Assembly (NCBI GenBank): GCA_002240395.1 | Contig: CP016836.1 | Location: 1,173,501 to 1,237,500, forward strand | Reading direction: 5' to 3' | Length of the DNA stretch: 64,000 nucleotides | Source: Xanthomonas citri pv. mangiferaeindicae | GTDB taxonomy: Bacteria; Pseudomonadota; Gammaproteobacteria; Xanthomonadales; Xanthomonadaceae | In this document: piece by piece, positions 8,018 through 17,027 of the stretch | How positions within the stretch are numbered: position 1 is the stretch's first letter | How the letters are laid out: each line of letters begins with the position of its first letter | Notes under the pieces: model-generated | Seen by the model: the letters and a program-made list of their open reading frames with translations, nothing else | Databases searched by the model: none | What the model was told of the DNA's origin: nothing | Position numbers and translations under genes: made by a program

Positions 8018-9102
8018 CAATGGAATTCATCGATCTTCAGACGCAGCAGGCGCGCCTCAAGGACCGGATCGACACCGGCATCGCGCGCGTCCTTTCCCAC
8101 GGCAAGTACATCCTGGGCCCCGAAGTGGCCGAGCTCGAGGAACGCCTTGCTGCATACACGGGCGCCAAGTACTGCATCAGCGTCGCAAACGGCACTGACG
8201 CGCTTCAGATCGCATTGATGGCGCTAGGCGTCGGGCCTGGCGACGAAGTCATCACGCCTGGCTTCACATACATCGCCACAGCGGAGGCGGCCGCAGTCCT
8301 CGGGGCGCGCCCCGTCTACGTCGATATCAATCCTTTGACCTGCAATCTCGACCCGGCATCGCTTGAGGCCGCGATCGGTCCGAAAACGAAAGCCATCATT
8401 CCGGTCTCGTTGTATGGCCAGTGCGCGGACTACGATGCCATCAATGCGATCGCCGACAGACACCGCGTACCCGTCATCGAGGATGCTGCGCAGAGCTTCG
8501 GCGCCACGTACAAGGGCCGAAAGAGCTGCAATCTGACGACGATCGCCACGACCAGCTTCTTTCCCAGCAAACCGCTGGGTTGTTACGGCGACGGCGGCGC
8601 GATCTTCACCAGCGACGAGACGCTGGCGACGGTCATGCGCCAGGTCGCTCGCCATGGCCAGACGCGTCGCTATTACCATGTTCGCGTTGGCGTCAACAGC
8701 CGGCTCGACACACTCCAGGCCGCTATTTTGCTGGCGAAGCTGGAGGTGCTTGACGACGAAATGGCAGCACGGCAGCAGGTGGCCCAGCGTTATGGTCAGC
8801 TGCTCGCCGACAGTCGCGTTCGGATTCCCCACGTGGAGTCGTACAACACCAGTGCCTGGGCGCAGTACACCGTCCGCGTGCACGATCGTGCCGCTGTGCA
8901 GACTAGGCTGCACGAAGCCGGTGTGCCCACCGCCATCCACTATCCGATGCCGCTGAACAAACAGCCGGCCGTAGAGAACACAGCGGCCAAGCTTCCCCAT
9001 GGCGACCTGGCGGCAGAGGAAGTGCTCAGCCTGCCCATGCACCCCTATCTGGATGGCGCTTCGCAGCAACAAGTGGTCGCCCCACTCGTTGGCAACCCCT
9101 AA
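8014..9102 (+). CDS. wbpE: WbpE-like UDP-3-keto-GlcNAcA aminotransferase
   Basis: PLP-dependent aminotransferase of the DegT/DnrJ/EryC1 group. It is predicted to aminate the 3-keto sugar made by WbpB. The 362-residue product has the family start EFIDLQTQQARL. It also has the cofactor-binding region SVANGTDALQIALMALGVGPGDEV, the acidic motif VIEDAAQSFGATYKGRKS, and SFFPSKPLGCYGDGGAIF, where Lys186 should hold PLP. The NSRLDTLQAAIL motif is also present. It overlaps wbpD by 4 bp. In Pseudomonas the WbpB and WbpE reactions are coupled through 2-oxoglutarate, so loss of wbpB would leave this enzyme without its substrate. Confidence 0.92.
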   Translation: MTMEFIDLQTQQARLKDRIDTGIARVLSHGKYILGPEVAELEERLAAYTGAKYCISVANGTDALQIALMALGVGPGDEVITPGFTYIATAEAAAVLGARPVYVDINPLTCNLDPASLEAAIGPKTKAIIPVSLYGQCADYDAINAIADRHRVPVIEDAAQSFGATYKGRKSCNLTTIATTSFFPSKPLGCYGDGGAIFTSDETLATVMRQVARHGQTRRYYHVRVGVNSRLDTLQAAILLAKLEVLDDEMAARQQVAQRYGQLLADSRVRIPHVESYNTSAWAQYTVRVHDRAAVQTRLHEAGVPTAIHYPMPLNKQPAVENTAAKLPHGDLAAEEVLSLPMHPYLDGASQQQVVAPLVGNP

Positions 9103-9118
9103 GAGCAGACGATTTGGC

Positions 9119-10516
9119 GTGCTGGACGTTATCAAACGGCGATTGAGGCAGATCAAGGTCGGCGGGGTTGGCCGCTCGATCGGCGTGCTCGTGGGCGGCA
9201 CTGCGTTTGCGCAGGCATTGAGCGTTCTCGCACTTCCCGTCCTTACCCGCCTCTACACGCCCGAAGATTTCTCTGTACTGGCAGTCTATACCGCGCTCCT
9301 CGGCATCCTGACCGTCATCGCATCTCTTCGCCTCGAGATCGCGATCCCGCTGCCCGAGGCAGACAGCGACGCAGCCAATCTCTTGGCCATCGCCCTTTGC
9401 AGTTCGGCCGCTTTTGGCGCCCTGCTGGGCGTGGTCGTCGCCTTTTGGGGGCAGCCGATCTCGCTGCTCCTCGACGCGCCGCAGTTGGCACGTCATCTGT
9501 GGCTGCTGCCCCTTGGCGTCTGGATCGCTGGTTCGTACATGGCACTGCAGTACTGGACGTCCAGGCGAAAGAACTTCTCCGCAGTGGCGCGCACGCGGAT
9601 GAGCCAAGCAGTCGGCGGCACGATCACCCAACTTGGGCTGGGTGCACTCAACATCTCGCCACTTGGCCTGCTCCTGGGACAGTTCATCAAGAGCGGTGCC
9701 GGCGTCGTGGGGTTGGGGCGTCGGCTTCTGATCTCGGATCGCACTGCCCTGAGGGCGGTCAATCGCCGCGACATGGTTCGCGTCCTGGGCGAGTACAAGA
9801 GGTTCCCGAAGTACTCGATGCTCGAGGCGTTCGCCAACACCGCAAGCATCCAGGTGCCAGTTCTAATCATTGCGGCGAGTAGCCCAGGACACGATGCCGG
9901 CTATCTGTTGCTCGCAATGCAAGTGCTCGCTATCCCGGCTGCCCTGATCGGGCAGGCCGTCGGCCAAGTGTTTCTGTCCCATGCAGCCGAGAAAAACCGC
10001 AGCGGCGATTTGGCGGCATTTGCAGCAAAGACGATAGGCAACCTGATTGCGATCGGCGCCGGCCCGATGCTTGCGGTGGCGATCCTCGCCCCAACGGCGT
10101 TCCCCTTGCTGTTCGGACAGGATTGGGCGCGGTCCGGCCATCTCGTCACCTGGATGGCGCCGTGGTTCTTCATGCAATTCATCACCTCGCCGGTGTCGAT
10201 GGTGCTGCACATACGCAGCCAACAACGAATTGCCCTGCTATTGCAGCTGGGGGGGCTGGCACTTCGCGCCGGAATGGTGGCGGCGTCAGTCGCAATTGCG
10301 CCTCACCTGGCAGTGGAGACTTATGCGATTTCAGGCTTCATTTTCTATTTCGCGTACTTTTTAACAGTCACACGATTGCTGAATTCGGATCTAAGGACGC
10401 TGCTGTCGTCGATTCCTAGATTTTCCGCCCCACTTACGTTCACCGCAGCACTATCAGCGTTTGTAGCGCTTATCCTTATACATTTCGCACAGCGCATGCT
10501 CGCCAGCCCACTGTGA
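9119..10516 (+). CDS. Wzx-type polysaccharide flippase (MOP superfamily)
   Basis: Integral membrane protein predicted to flip undecaprenyl-diphosphate-linked repeat units across the inner membrane. The 465-residue product has about 12 hydrophobic segments and the family start GVLVGGTAFAQALSVLALPV followed by LTRLYTPEDFSVLAVYTALL. No start codon with a good ribosome site is visible. GTG at 9119 is chosen because it gives a typical short N-terminal helix, whereas the open frame to 8999 overlaps wbpE deeply. The sequence becomes visibly richer in A and T towards its 3' end, as is common for wzx and wzy genes. Neighbouring wzy and glycosyltransferase genes support the role. Confidence 0.85.
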   Translation: MLDVIKRRLRQIKVGGVGRSIGVLVGGTAFAQALSVLALPVLTRLYTPEDFSVLAVYTALLGILTVIASLRLEIAIPLPEADSDAANLLAIALCSSAAFGALLGVVVAFWGQPISLLLDAPQLARHLWLLPLGVWIAGSYMALQYWTSRRKNFSAVARTRMSQAVGGTITQLGLGALNISPLGLLLGQFIKSGAGVVGLGRRLLISDRTALRAVNRRDMVRVLGEYKRFPKYSMLEAFANTASIQVPVLIIAASSPGHDAGYLLLAMQVLAIPAALIGQAVGQVFLSHAAEKNRSGDLAAFAAKTIGNLIAIGAGPMLAVAILAPTAFPLLFGQDWARSGHLVTWMAPWFFMQFITSPVSMVLHIRSQQRIALLLQLGGLALRAGMVAASVAIAPHLAVETYAISGFIFYFAYFLTVTRLLNSDLRTLLSSIPRFSAPLTFTAALSAFVALILIHFAQRMLASPL

Positions 10517-10597
10517 TTGGGCTTTGGGCGCGGCTCCCAGAGAGGCTGATCTCGGCCGATCAACCATCGCTACGCATAACGGTAAGAAAGTAATTCA

Positions 10598-11809
10598 GTG
10601 AAATTATCAGAATTCGCAAGCTCGCGCACCCTGGCGAAACTCGGAATATTGCTTCTTTATCCGGGCTTTTACTTCTATCACTCTGGGGTCGCGCTTCTCG
10701 GAATGCCTCCACTTCTCGGGGGCTTCTACGGCCCCGTCGCATTGGCCCTCACCACTGCCATGCTGGGCTTGTTGGCATACGAGCAGGTCTCGGGAAAGGA
10801 AGCGCTCCTGAAGCAGGATGCATTCATCATCATTTTCGTTCTTTTTCTAATATGTCTGTCCGTAGTTAGCCGGCAAATAGGGCATCAGCACCAGTCAGTC
10901 GACGGAGTATTTTTGCAATCCATCTCCGTACCTCTTTTTTTGACTGCAAATTATTTAATTTTCAGACAAATCGACTTCGGAGGCAGAAATTTTACCGCCT
11001 TCCTGATAATTTCATTTTTCGGGATGCTTGCGATTGCGGCGCTCAACCAACAGGGTGGTTTCTTCTACGCCCGGCAGGCTTACACCTCCGGTGACGCGGA
11101 GCAAGTTGCCACCTATCAAGGGTTTGCCCGCTCTGCGCTGGTGACCTCCATCATCCTGATGGCATCGCTCAGCGTTAGATGGTTGCCTTGGACATACTGC
11201 CTGAGCTTAATTTTAACTTTCATGCTTGGCGCTCGCTCCGAGTTCGTGGCATTTGCTCTCGCCGGGATACTGATAATCTACCTTCGCGCCGGAACCATAA
11301 AATTCAGCCTGGTTCTCGCACCCTTGATTATTGCCAGCGTAACCCTTCTTGCAGACCTTGCATTTTCATCAAATATTAGCTCTCGCGTCACCAGGCTTGT
11401 TGATATCAGCACTGACACTTCATTTCAAGCGCGAGCAAATCTGACCAAGGACGCTCTCGTCACAATTGCCTCATCTCCCATCCTTGGAGATTTTGGATCG
11501 CACGCAAGGTCGGGGGGCATCGGCTCGTACGCCCATAATGCTCTATCCGCCTGGGTTAATTATGGTGTACTCGGCTTTGTAATGTTCTCTTACATGATAC
11601 TCAAGCCGCTCGCACACTCGACCCGTGTCGTTTTCTCAAGAAAGAGCAGAAACGAAACCTATGTTCTACTCCTCGCATTCTCTATAATTCTGTTTGTCTT
11701 CTCCGTCTTCTCCAAACCTATTTTTTATGTTGGATACGGCATAGGATGGGGAATTTACGCTGCGGCGCGCAATCCAAGAAATTTCCCGATGAGGAGCGAT
11801 CAGAAATGA
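10598..11809 (+). CDS. Wzy-type O-antigen/exopolysaccharide polymerase
   Basis: Predicted inner-membrane polymerase that joins lipid-linked repeat units in the periplasm. The 403-residue product is hydrophobic along almost its whole length, with about 10-12 membrane segments. The motif GIGSYAHNALSAWVNYGVLG (about residues 309-328) is the H-N-x-x-L element of the Wzy_C/O-antigen ligase family. A large loop with SRVTRLVDISTDTSFQARAN precedes it. The gene is clearly richer in A and T than its neighbours and uses AT-ending codons freely, which suggests horizontal origin. Its stop overlaps the next gene as ATGA. A ligase (WaaL-like) role cannot be excluded, but the cluster position favours polymerase. 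Confidence 0.8.
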   Translation: MKLSEFASSRTLAKLGILLLYPGFYFYHSGVALLGMPPLLGGFYGPVALALTTAMLGLLAYEQVSGKEALLKQDAFIIIFVLFLICLSVVSRQIGHQHQSVDGVFLQSISVPLFLTANYLIFRQIDFGGRNFTAFLIISFFGMLAIAALNQQGGFFYARQAYTSGDAEQVATYQGFARSALVTSIILMASLSVRWLPWTYCLSLILTFMLGARSEFVAFALAGILIIYLRAGTIKFSLVLAPLIIASVTLLADLAFSSNISSRVTRLVDISTDTSFQARANLTKDALVTIASSPILGDFGSHARSGGIGSYAHNALSAWVNYGVLGFVMFSYMILKPLAHSTRVVFSRKSRNETYVLLLAFSIILFVFSVFSKPIFYVGYGIGWGIYAAARNPRNFPMRSDQK

Positions 11810-12909
11810 AAGTCGCACACCTCACAACCGCCCACCCGCGTTACGACACCCGAATTTTCTATAAGGAATGCATGTCGTTGGCCGCAGCAGGTCACACGAC
11901 CTTCCTCCTCGTGGCCGACGGCCTGGCCGACGAGCGAAAGGACGGCGTGGAGATCATGAGCGTCGCCAAAGCGCGCGGCAGGTTCGACAGAATCTCCGCT
12001 GCGACTCGACGCATGCGAGATGCGGCGCTCGCTTTGCGCGCAGATGTCTATCACCTGCACGACCCCGAGCTTCTGACGATTGCGCGGCAGCTCAAGCGAG
12101 CCGGCGCCAAGGTCATCTTCGACTCACACGAGGATGTCCCGCAGCAGATTCTCAGCAAGCACTACCTGCATCCAATCGCCCGTAAGGTAATCTCACGTCT
12201 TGCGTCAGCCTACGAGACCTGGGTGTGCCGCAGGCTGGACGCTGTTGTTGCCGCGACACCGTACATTCGTGACAAGTTTCTCAAGATCAACCCTCGCACG
12301 GTGGACATCAACAACTATCCATTGCTTACCGAGTCGACCACAGCGGACGCGCCCAGCGTCGAGCGCGAGCCTGTGGTGTGCTACGTCGGCGCGATTACGA
12401 GAACGCGCGGCCTCGCTGAGGTGGTGCAGGCACTTTCATTCAGTAAGAGCCGTGTTCGGCTGCTGCTTGGAGGCAAGTTCAACGAACAGGCGCTCGCGTC
12501 CGAAATCCGTCTGCTCGACGGGTGGGCCAAAGTCGAAGAGTTGGGATGGCTCGACAGACAGAGCGTGAATCACACCATGCGTCGTTCGATGGCAGGTCTG
12601 GTGACTTTGCACCCGACCACGGCCTACCTTGAATCGCTTCCGGTCAAGATGTTCGAGTATATGAATGCAGGTCTGCCGGTTATTGCCTCGGACTTCGCGC
12701 TCTGGCGCGGGATTCTTGAGGACACACAGAGTGGGCTCTGTGTCGATCCGCTGGACCCCAAGGCCATTGCGGCCGCGATCGATTGGATCGTGGAGAATCC
12801 CGAGCAGGCGCGTCTTATGGGGGAAAATGGACGCCAGGCTGTGGCGACACAGTTCAACTGGCCCGCTGAGGAACGCAAGCTCATCGCGCTCTACCAGAGC
12901 CTGGCCTGA
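11806..12909 (+). CDS. GT4 family glycosyltransferase
   Basis: Predicted cytoplasmic glycosyltransferase (GT-B fold, GT4) that adds one sugar to the lipid-linked repeat unit. The 367-residue product starts MKVAHLTTAHPRYDTRIF, with ATG at 11806 overlapping the wzy stop and GAGGAG nine bases upstream. The N-terminal domain has VYHLHDPELL and VIFDSHEDVPQQ. The C-terminal domain has VCYVGAITRTRGLAEVVQAL, then LPVKMFEYMNAGLPVIASDF, which contains the donor-phosphate E-x7-E-type region. Donor and acceptor cannot be read from sequence. Confidence 0.85.
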   Translation: MKVAHLTTAHPRYDTRIFYKECMSLAAAGHTTFLLVADGLADERKDGVEIMSVAKARGRFDRISAATRRMRDAALALRADVYHLHDPELLTIARQLKRAGAKVIFDSHEDVPQQILSKHYLHPIARKVISRLASAYETWVCRRLDAVVAATPYIRDKFLKINPRTVDINNYPLLTESTTADAPSVEREPVVCYVGAITRTRGLAEVVQALSFSKSRVRLLLGGKFNEQALASEIRLLDGWAKVEELGWLDRQSVNHTMRRSMAGLVTLHPTTAYLESLPVKMFEYMNAGLPVIASDFALWRGILEDTQSGLCVDPLDPKAIAAAIDWIVENPEQARLMGENGRQAVATQFNWPAEERKLIALYQSLA

Positions 12910-12926
12910 GTGCAGGAACGTCGCGC

Positions 12927-14483
12927 ATGCTCAGAATCTGCCTGCTGGTTATCGTGCTTCTTGCCTCCGGTTCCGCCGTAGCGGACACCGGTCATGACAT
13001 GTATGCCTGCGACGGGCCAGTCGAGTCAGACGCTTGGCGCGACTGGGATGATTGGGGGCGCCGCTACGCGCGAGAAGGGCTGGTCGAAAAGCGTCTGCTT
13101 GAGCAGAAGGACAGCTTCGCGCTCTACGATCTAGAAATCACGTTCCACAATCTGCTTTCAATGGCGGCTCGCTGTAAACGAAGAGATCGGCTCATCGCAT
13201 TCGCGGAGGATTGGGGACGCGTCTACCTTGCACTGGACACCGTCACGCCGGTTCACGATTCCACCCCGCCGCCTTCTGAACCTCGTGGCCTGCCGGCCGC
13301 CTCGGGGAGCAAGGCGTGGCTATGCCGAAGCGGCGGACGATGCAGGGCCGTCAGCAAAGGTCAGGACGTGGAGAGCAAGCTGGCAAGCGCTCAGGGACTG
13401 GGCCTGTTCGCCCATCTAGCGGCGACGCTTGCACCGATGTCGCCGTCAACAAATGCCGACGCCGACGCCTTCATCGCTGATACCGCCGAAGTTGGCCTCT
13501 ACACGCTGGATCGCTGGGCGACCGAGCAGGAACGCGAGCGTTGGCGAGAGGCCAGAACTATCGAGGCAGCCGCCTTGCGCGACAAGGGTACGCGCTGGTT
13601 CTTTACGGACATCGATCTCTGGCAGATCGGCATCCACGCAGATCTAGCAAGCGCCCTGGCCAACCGTCCAGCGCTGCTGCAGCAGGCACGCGTCCGTCAT
13701 GGCGAGTATCTCGGCGCGAAGGCGCGACTGGAAGAGCTACTCGCCTTTTTCAATTCGAGAATTCTGCGTGCCGAAGCCACGCTGCCCGATGGTACGAAAG
13801 TGGCGACTGCCGATATCGACCACGGCTACTGGCGCTTCTATCGGGACAACCGATACGCAGGCTACGCGGGTGCCGCGCCGCCTGCCACTTGCCAGAAGAA
13901 TGGCCACATTCTCGAGCCTCGCCTCAACGTACGGCCCGAGAATATCGATCCTGTCGAGGGTCTGGGATGGGATCTCAGTCATGCGAGACGACTGGTGCAT
14001 GTAATCGAGTCTCTGGACCGCAATCGGGAGGCGATGAGGACGGTGTACGGACTGGATGAGGGAGCCCTTCCGCAACCAGACTTGGCCAGGCGCTTTGCTG
14101 GCCAACTTCTCGCGCGCACTTGGAATGGCGATGCATCGCAGCCGCTGTTCACTAACTGGCTCAGTGGCGCTAACGGTTGGTATCGCGTTGCCTACAACGA
14201 CGGACAGCGCTGCGCCGAAGGCTATCCCCCATACGGCCTCACCTTCGCCTTCCCCACGGGCGGCTACATCGTCTGGGCGCGCTACTACCCCCTCTATCAG
14301 ACGCTCGGCGCGACCTTGTACGAAGCCGCATTGGCGCAGAAGGGCCCCAAGGCAAGCTTTATCGAGACCCACTACCCCGCCTTGTCGAACATGAGAGGCG
14401 TGCCACGAACCACACGCGAGCGGACCGCCCGCATGATGTTCCTACCCTCGCTGGTCGCGGCATCGGCGCACGATGACCACTAG
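12927..14483 (+). CDS. Secreted protein of unknown function in the polysaccharide cluster
   Basis: Not recognised. The 518-residue product has a clear signal peptide (RICLLVIVLLASGSAVADTG), so it should act in the periplasm or outside. The body is helix-rich and full of Trp, Tyr and His, with paired helices (YDLEITFHNLLSMAARCKRR, WATEQERERWREARTIEAAA, FNSRILRAEATLPDG). The C-terminal part has CAEGYPPYGLTFAFPTGGYI. Repeated helix pairs with aromatic residues fit the alpha/alpha toroid fold of polysaccharide lyases, hydrolases and C5-epimerases, but no catalytic motif was identified. It lies 17 bp after a glycosyltransferase gene on the same strand, so a role in trimming or modifying the polymer is plausible. 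That is inference from position only. Confidence 0.75.
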   Translation: MLRICLLVIVLLASGSAVADTGHDMYACDGPVESDAWRDWDDWGRRYAREGLVEKRLLEQKDSFALYDLEITFHNLLSMAARCKRRDRLIAFAEDWGRVYLALDTVTPVHDSTPPPSEPRGLPAASGSKAWLCRSGGRCRAVSKGQDVESKLASAQGLGLFAHLAATLAPMSPSTNADADAFIADTAEVGLYTLDRWATEQERERWREARTIEAAALRDKGTRWFFTDIDLWQIGIHADLASALANRPALLQQARVRHGEYLGAKARLEELLAFFNSRILRAEATLPDGTKVATADIDHGYWRFYRDNRYAGYAGAAPPATCQKNGHILEPRLNVRPENIDPVEGLGWDLSHARRLVHVIESLDRNREAMRTVYGLDEGALPQPDLARRFAGQLLARTWNGDASQPLFTNWLSGANGWYRVAYNDGQRCAEGYPPYGLTFAFPTGGYIVWARYYPLYQTLGATLYEAALAQKGPKASFIETHYPALSNMRGVPRTTRERTARMMFLPSLVAASAHDDH

Positions 14484-14574
14484 GGCTCTGTTAGGCGGCC
14501 TTCAGACCAGTCAATAGATGTACGAGTTGGCGCCCCCCCTGCCGATCGATCTGAGAACTCCCGGACTTCGACCA

Positions 14575-15783
14575 ATGCGAATCACCTATCTCCATCAATA
14601 CTTCAAGACGCCTTCTATGAGCGGCGGCACGCGCTCGTTCGAGATGGCGCGCCGTCTGGTTGCATGGGGACATCAGGTCACGGTCGTTACCTCCGATACG
14701 AGCGGCGGCGCCTCGCAGGCATGGCGTGTCAGCAACGAAAATGGAATCGACGTACATTGGCTACCTGTGCCTTACTCGAACCACATGGGGACCGGGGCGC
14801 GGATCCGCGCCTTCTTCCGTTTTGCCTACCATGCAGCCACGCGTGCGGCCTCCCTTCCGGCCGACGTCGTACTGGCGACGAGTACACCTCTCACAATCGC
14901 GCTTCCTGGCGCGTACGCAAGCATGCGACAGCGCGCACCGATGGTGTTCGAAGTCAGAGATCTGTGGCCTGACATTCCCGTGGAACTGGGTGCGCTACGT
15001 AATCCCGTAGCGATCGCGGCGGCTCGTTGGCTGGAGCGGTTTGCCTATCGGCGGTCACGCCATGTCGTGGCACTGTCGAGTGACATGAAGGATGGCGTCG
15101 TCAAGACCGGCTACTCCGCAGATCGAGTCACGGTCATCCCGAACAGTTCGGATATCGAGCTGTTCGGTCCAGAGCACACAGATTCGGCGCGATTCCTAGC
15201 AGACAAGCCAGAACTCCTGGGCCGGCGGCTCGTTCTGTATCCCGGCACCATCGGCTTCGTCAACGGAGTCGAGTATCTCGTTGATGTCGCGGCTCATTCG
15301 CTTGCCTTGGATCCGGGCATCGCATTCGTGGTCGTCGGCGATGGAAAGCAGCAAGCGTCCGTACAGGCCTACGCCCAAGAGCGTGGCGTCCTGGGCGTGA
15401 ACTTTTTTCTGTATCCACCGGTGGCCAAGGACGAGGTGCCGCATGCGTTTGCGGCTGCGGACGTCATTTGCTCGCTGGCTATCGACTTCCCTTCGTTGCG
15501 GGCAAACTCAGCCAACAAGTTCTTCGACGCATTGGCTGCTCGCAAGCCGATCGCCATCAATTACCTCGGCTGGCAGGCTGACCTCATTGAGCAGGAAGGC
15601 GTGGGCCTGTCCTTGCCACCGACTGCCCCCGAGCGCGCCGCACTCGTACTGGTAGAAGCGCTCGGCGACCCTGACTGGCTCGCGCGTGCTGGCGCCGCTG
15701 CGGGCGTGCTCGCGGAGACGCGGTTCTCTCGAGATCTGCTCGCCCGGCAACTCGAGCAGGCACTCAGCGGAGCCGTGCCCTGA
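14575..15783 (+). CDS. GT4 family glycosyltransferase, WbuB-like
   Basis: Predicted cytoplasmic GT4 glycosyltransferase of the WbuB type, often an N-acetylfucosaminyl- or amino-sugar transferase. ATG at 14575 gives the typical start MRITYLHQYFKTPSMSGGTR; the frame is open back to 14518, but that extension has no family character. Other motifs are VFEVRDLWPDIPVELGAL, YRRSRHVVALSSDMKDGVV, VIPNSSDIELF, LVLYPGTIGFVNGVEYLVDV and SANKFFDALAARKPIAINYL. Length is 402 residues. Its stop codon shares bases with the next start. The donor could be one of the two amino sugars made by this cluster. Confidence 0.86.
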   Translation: MRITYLHQYFKTPSMSGGTRSFEMARRLVAWGHQVTVVTSDTSGGASQAWRVSNENGIDVHWLPVPYSNHMGTGARIRAFFRFAYHAATRAASLPADVVLATSTPLTIALPGAYASMRQRAPMVFEVRDLWPDIPVELGALRNPVAIAAARWLERFAYRRSRHVVALSSDMKDGVVKTGYSADRVTVIPNSSDIELFGPEHTDSARFLADKPELLGRRLVLYPGTIGFVNGVEYLVDVAAHSLALDPGIAFVVVGDGKQQASVQAYAQERGVLGVNFFLYPPVAKDEVPHAFAAADVICSLAIDFPSLRANSANKFFDALAARKPIAINYLGWQADLIEQEGVGLSLPPTAPERAALVLVEALGDPDWLARAGAAAGVLAETRFSRDLLARQLEQALSGAVP

Positions 15784-16988
15784 TGTCTGCATCCCACCTT
15801 TCAGAAAGGCAACCCGACGTGAGCGACCCCTCGTTCTTTCCCTCCGCGATATCGTTGATTCGGGATATCTACGGCCCCGACTTCATCCCCCTCCACCGCC
15901 CCGCCTTCGAAGGCAACGAGCGCCAGTACCTGGTCGACTGCATCGACTCGAACTTCGTGTCGTCGGTCGGCGCCAAGGTGACCGAGTTCGAAGAGCGTAT
16001 TGCCGCCTTCACCGGTTCTAAGTACGCCATTGCGACCGTCAACGGGACAGCCGCGCTGCACGTGGCGTTGCAGCTCTCGGGCGTGGGCCGGGACGACGAG
16101 GTGATCACGCAGGCACTCACCTTCATCGCGACGTGCAACGCACTCAGCTATGCCGGCGCGCACCCGGTGTTTGTCGACGTCGATCTCGACACCATGGGCC
16201 TCAGCCCTACCGCGCTGCGCCGGTGGCTGGAAGCCAACGCGGAGGTGCGCGATGGCCGGGCCTGGAATCGGGCAACGGGGCGACGCATCGCGGCCTGTGT
16301 GCCGATGCACACCTTCGGTCAGCCGTTGCGCATCCGCGAGATCGTCGAAATCTGCGACGCCTACGGCATCGCCGTGGTCGAAGATGCGGCCGAGTCGCTG
16401 GGCAGCTACATCGACGGACAGCATACGGGCACGTTCGGGCGGTTCGCGACCTTGAGCTTCAACGGCAACAAGGTCATCACCACCGGCGGCGGCGGCATGA
16501 TCGTCACCGACGATGAGGCACTGGCAAAGCGGGCCAAGCACCTTACTACCACCGCCAAGGTGCCCCACCCTTACGAGTTTGTGCACGACGAGATTGGCTA
16601 CAACTACCGGCTTCCCAATCTGAATGCCGCACTGGGCTGCGCGCAAATGGAGCGGCTCGGGGAGATGCTGGCGGTCAAAGCAGACGTGGCTGCGCGCTAT
16701 GCCGAGTTCTTCGCCGGTACGGGCATTCGCTTCGTCCAGCCGCTTGCAGATTGCACCAGCAACTGGTGGCTCAATGCGATCGTGTTGACGTCCGAGGCCG
16801 AGCGCGATGCTTTTCTTGAGTACACCAATGCGCAAGGCGTGATGACTCGGCCGATCTGGCGGTTGATGTCGCGCTTGGCGATGTTCAGCGGATGCCAGCA
16901 CGATGGACTCGAGAACTCCCATTGGCTGGAAGCACGCGTCGTCAACCTGCCCTCCAGCGTTCCCGACGGCGCCCTGCGCCCGCGCTGA
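15783..16988 (+). CDS. LegC-family UDP-4-keto-6-deoxy-sugar aminotransferase
   Basis: PLP-dependent aminotransferase of the LegC/PglE group, predicted to convert UDP-4-keto-6-deoxy-GlcNAc to the 4-amino sugar. The 401-residue product starts with a LegC-type N-terminus (FIPLHRPAFEGNERQYLVDC). It continues with SSVGAKVTEFEERIAAFTGS, ATVNGTAALHVALQLSGVG and VVEDAAESLGSYIDGQHTGT. The PLP Lys lies in LSFNGNKVITTGGGGMIV, and GYNYRLPNLNAALGCAQME follows. It directly precedes a retaining 4,6-dehydratase gene that would supply the substrate, which strongly supports the role. ATG at 15783 overlaps the previous stop; a second ATG lies further in. Confidence 0.9.
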   Translation: MSASHLSERQPDVSDPSFFPSAISLIRDIYGPDFIPLHRPAFEGNERQYLVDCIDSNFVSSVGAKVTEFEERIAAFTGSKYAIATVNGTAALHVALQLSGVGRDDEVITQALTFIATCNALSYAGAHPVFVDVDLDTMGLSPTALRRWLEANAEVRDGRAWNRATGRRIAACVPMHTFGQPLRIREIVEICDAYGIAVVEDAAESLGSYIDGQHTGTFGRFATLSFNGNKVITTGGGGMIVTDDEALAKRAKHLTTTAKVPHPYEFVHDEIGYNYRLPNLNAALGCAQMERLGEMLAVKADVAARYAEFFAGTGIRFVQPLADCTSNWWLNAIVLTSEAERDAFLEYTNAQGVMTRPIWRLMSRLAMFSGCQHDGLENSHWLEARVVNLPSSVPDGALRPR

Positions 16989-17027
16989 CGCATTCCTTTC
17001 CAGCAACACCAGCAGAGCACTTCCCCC

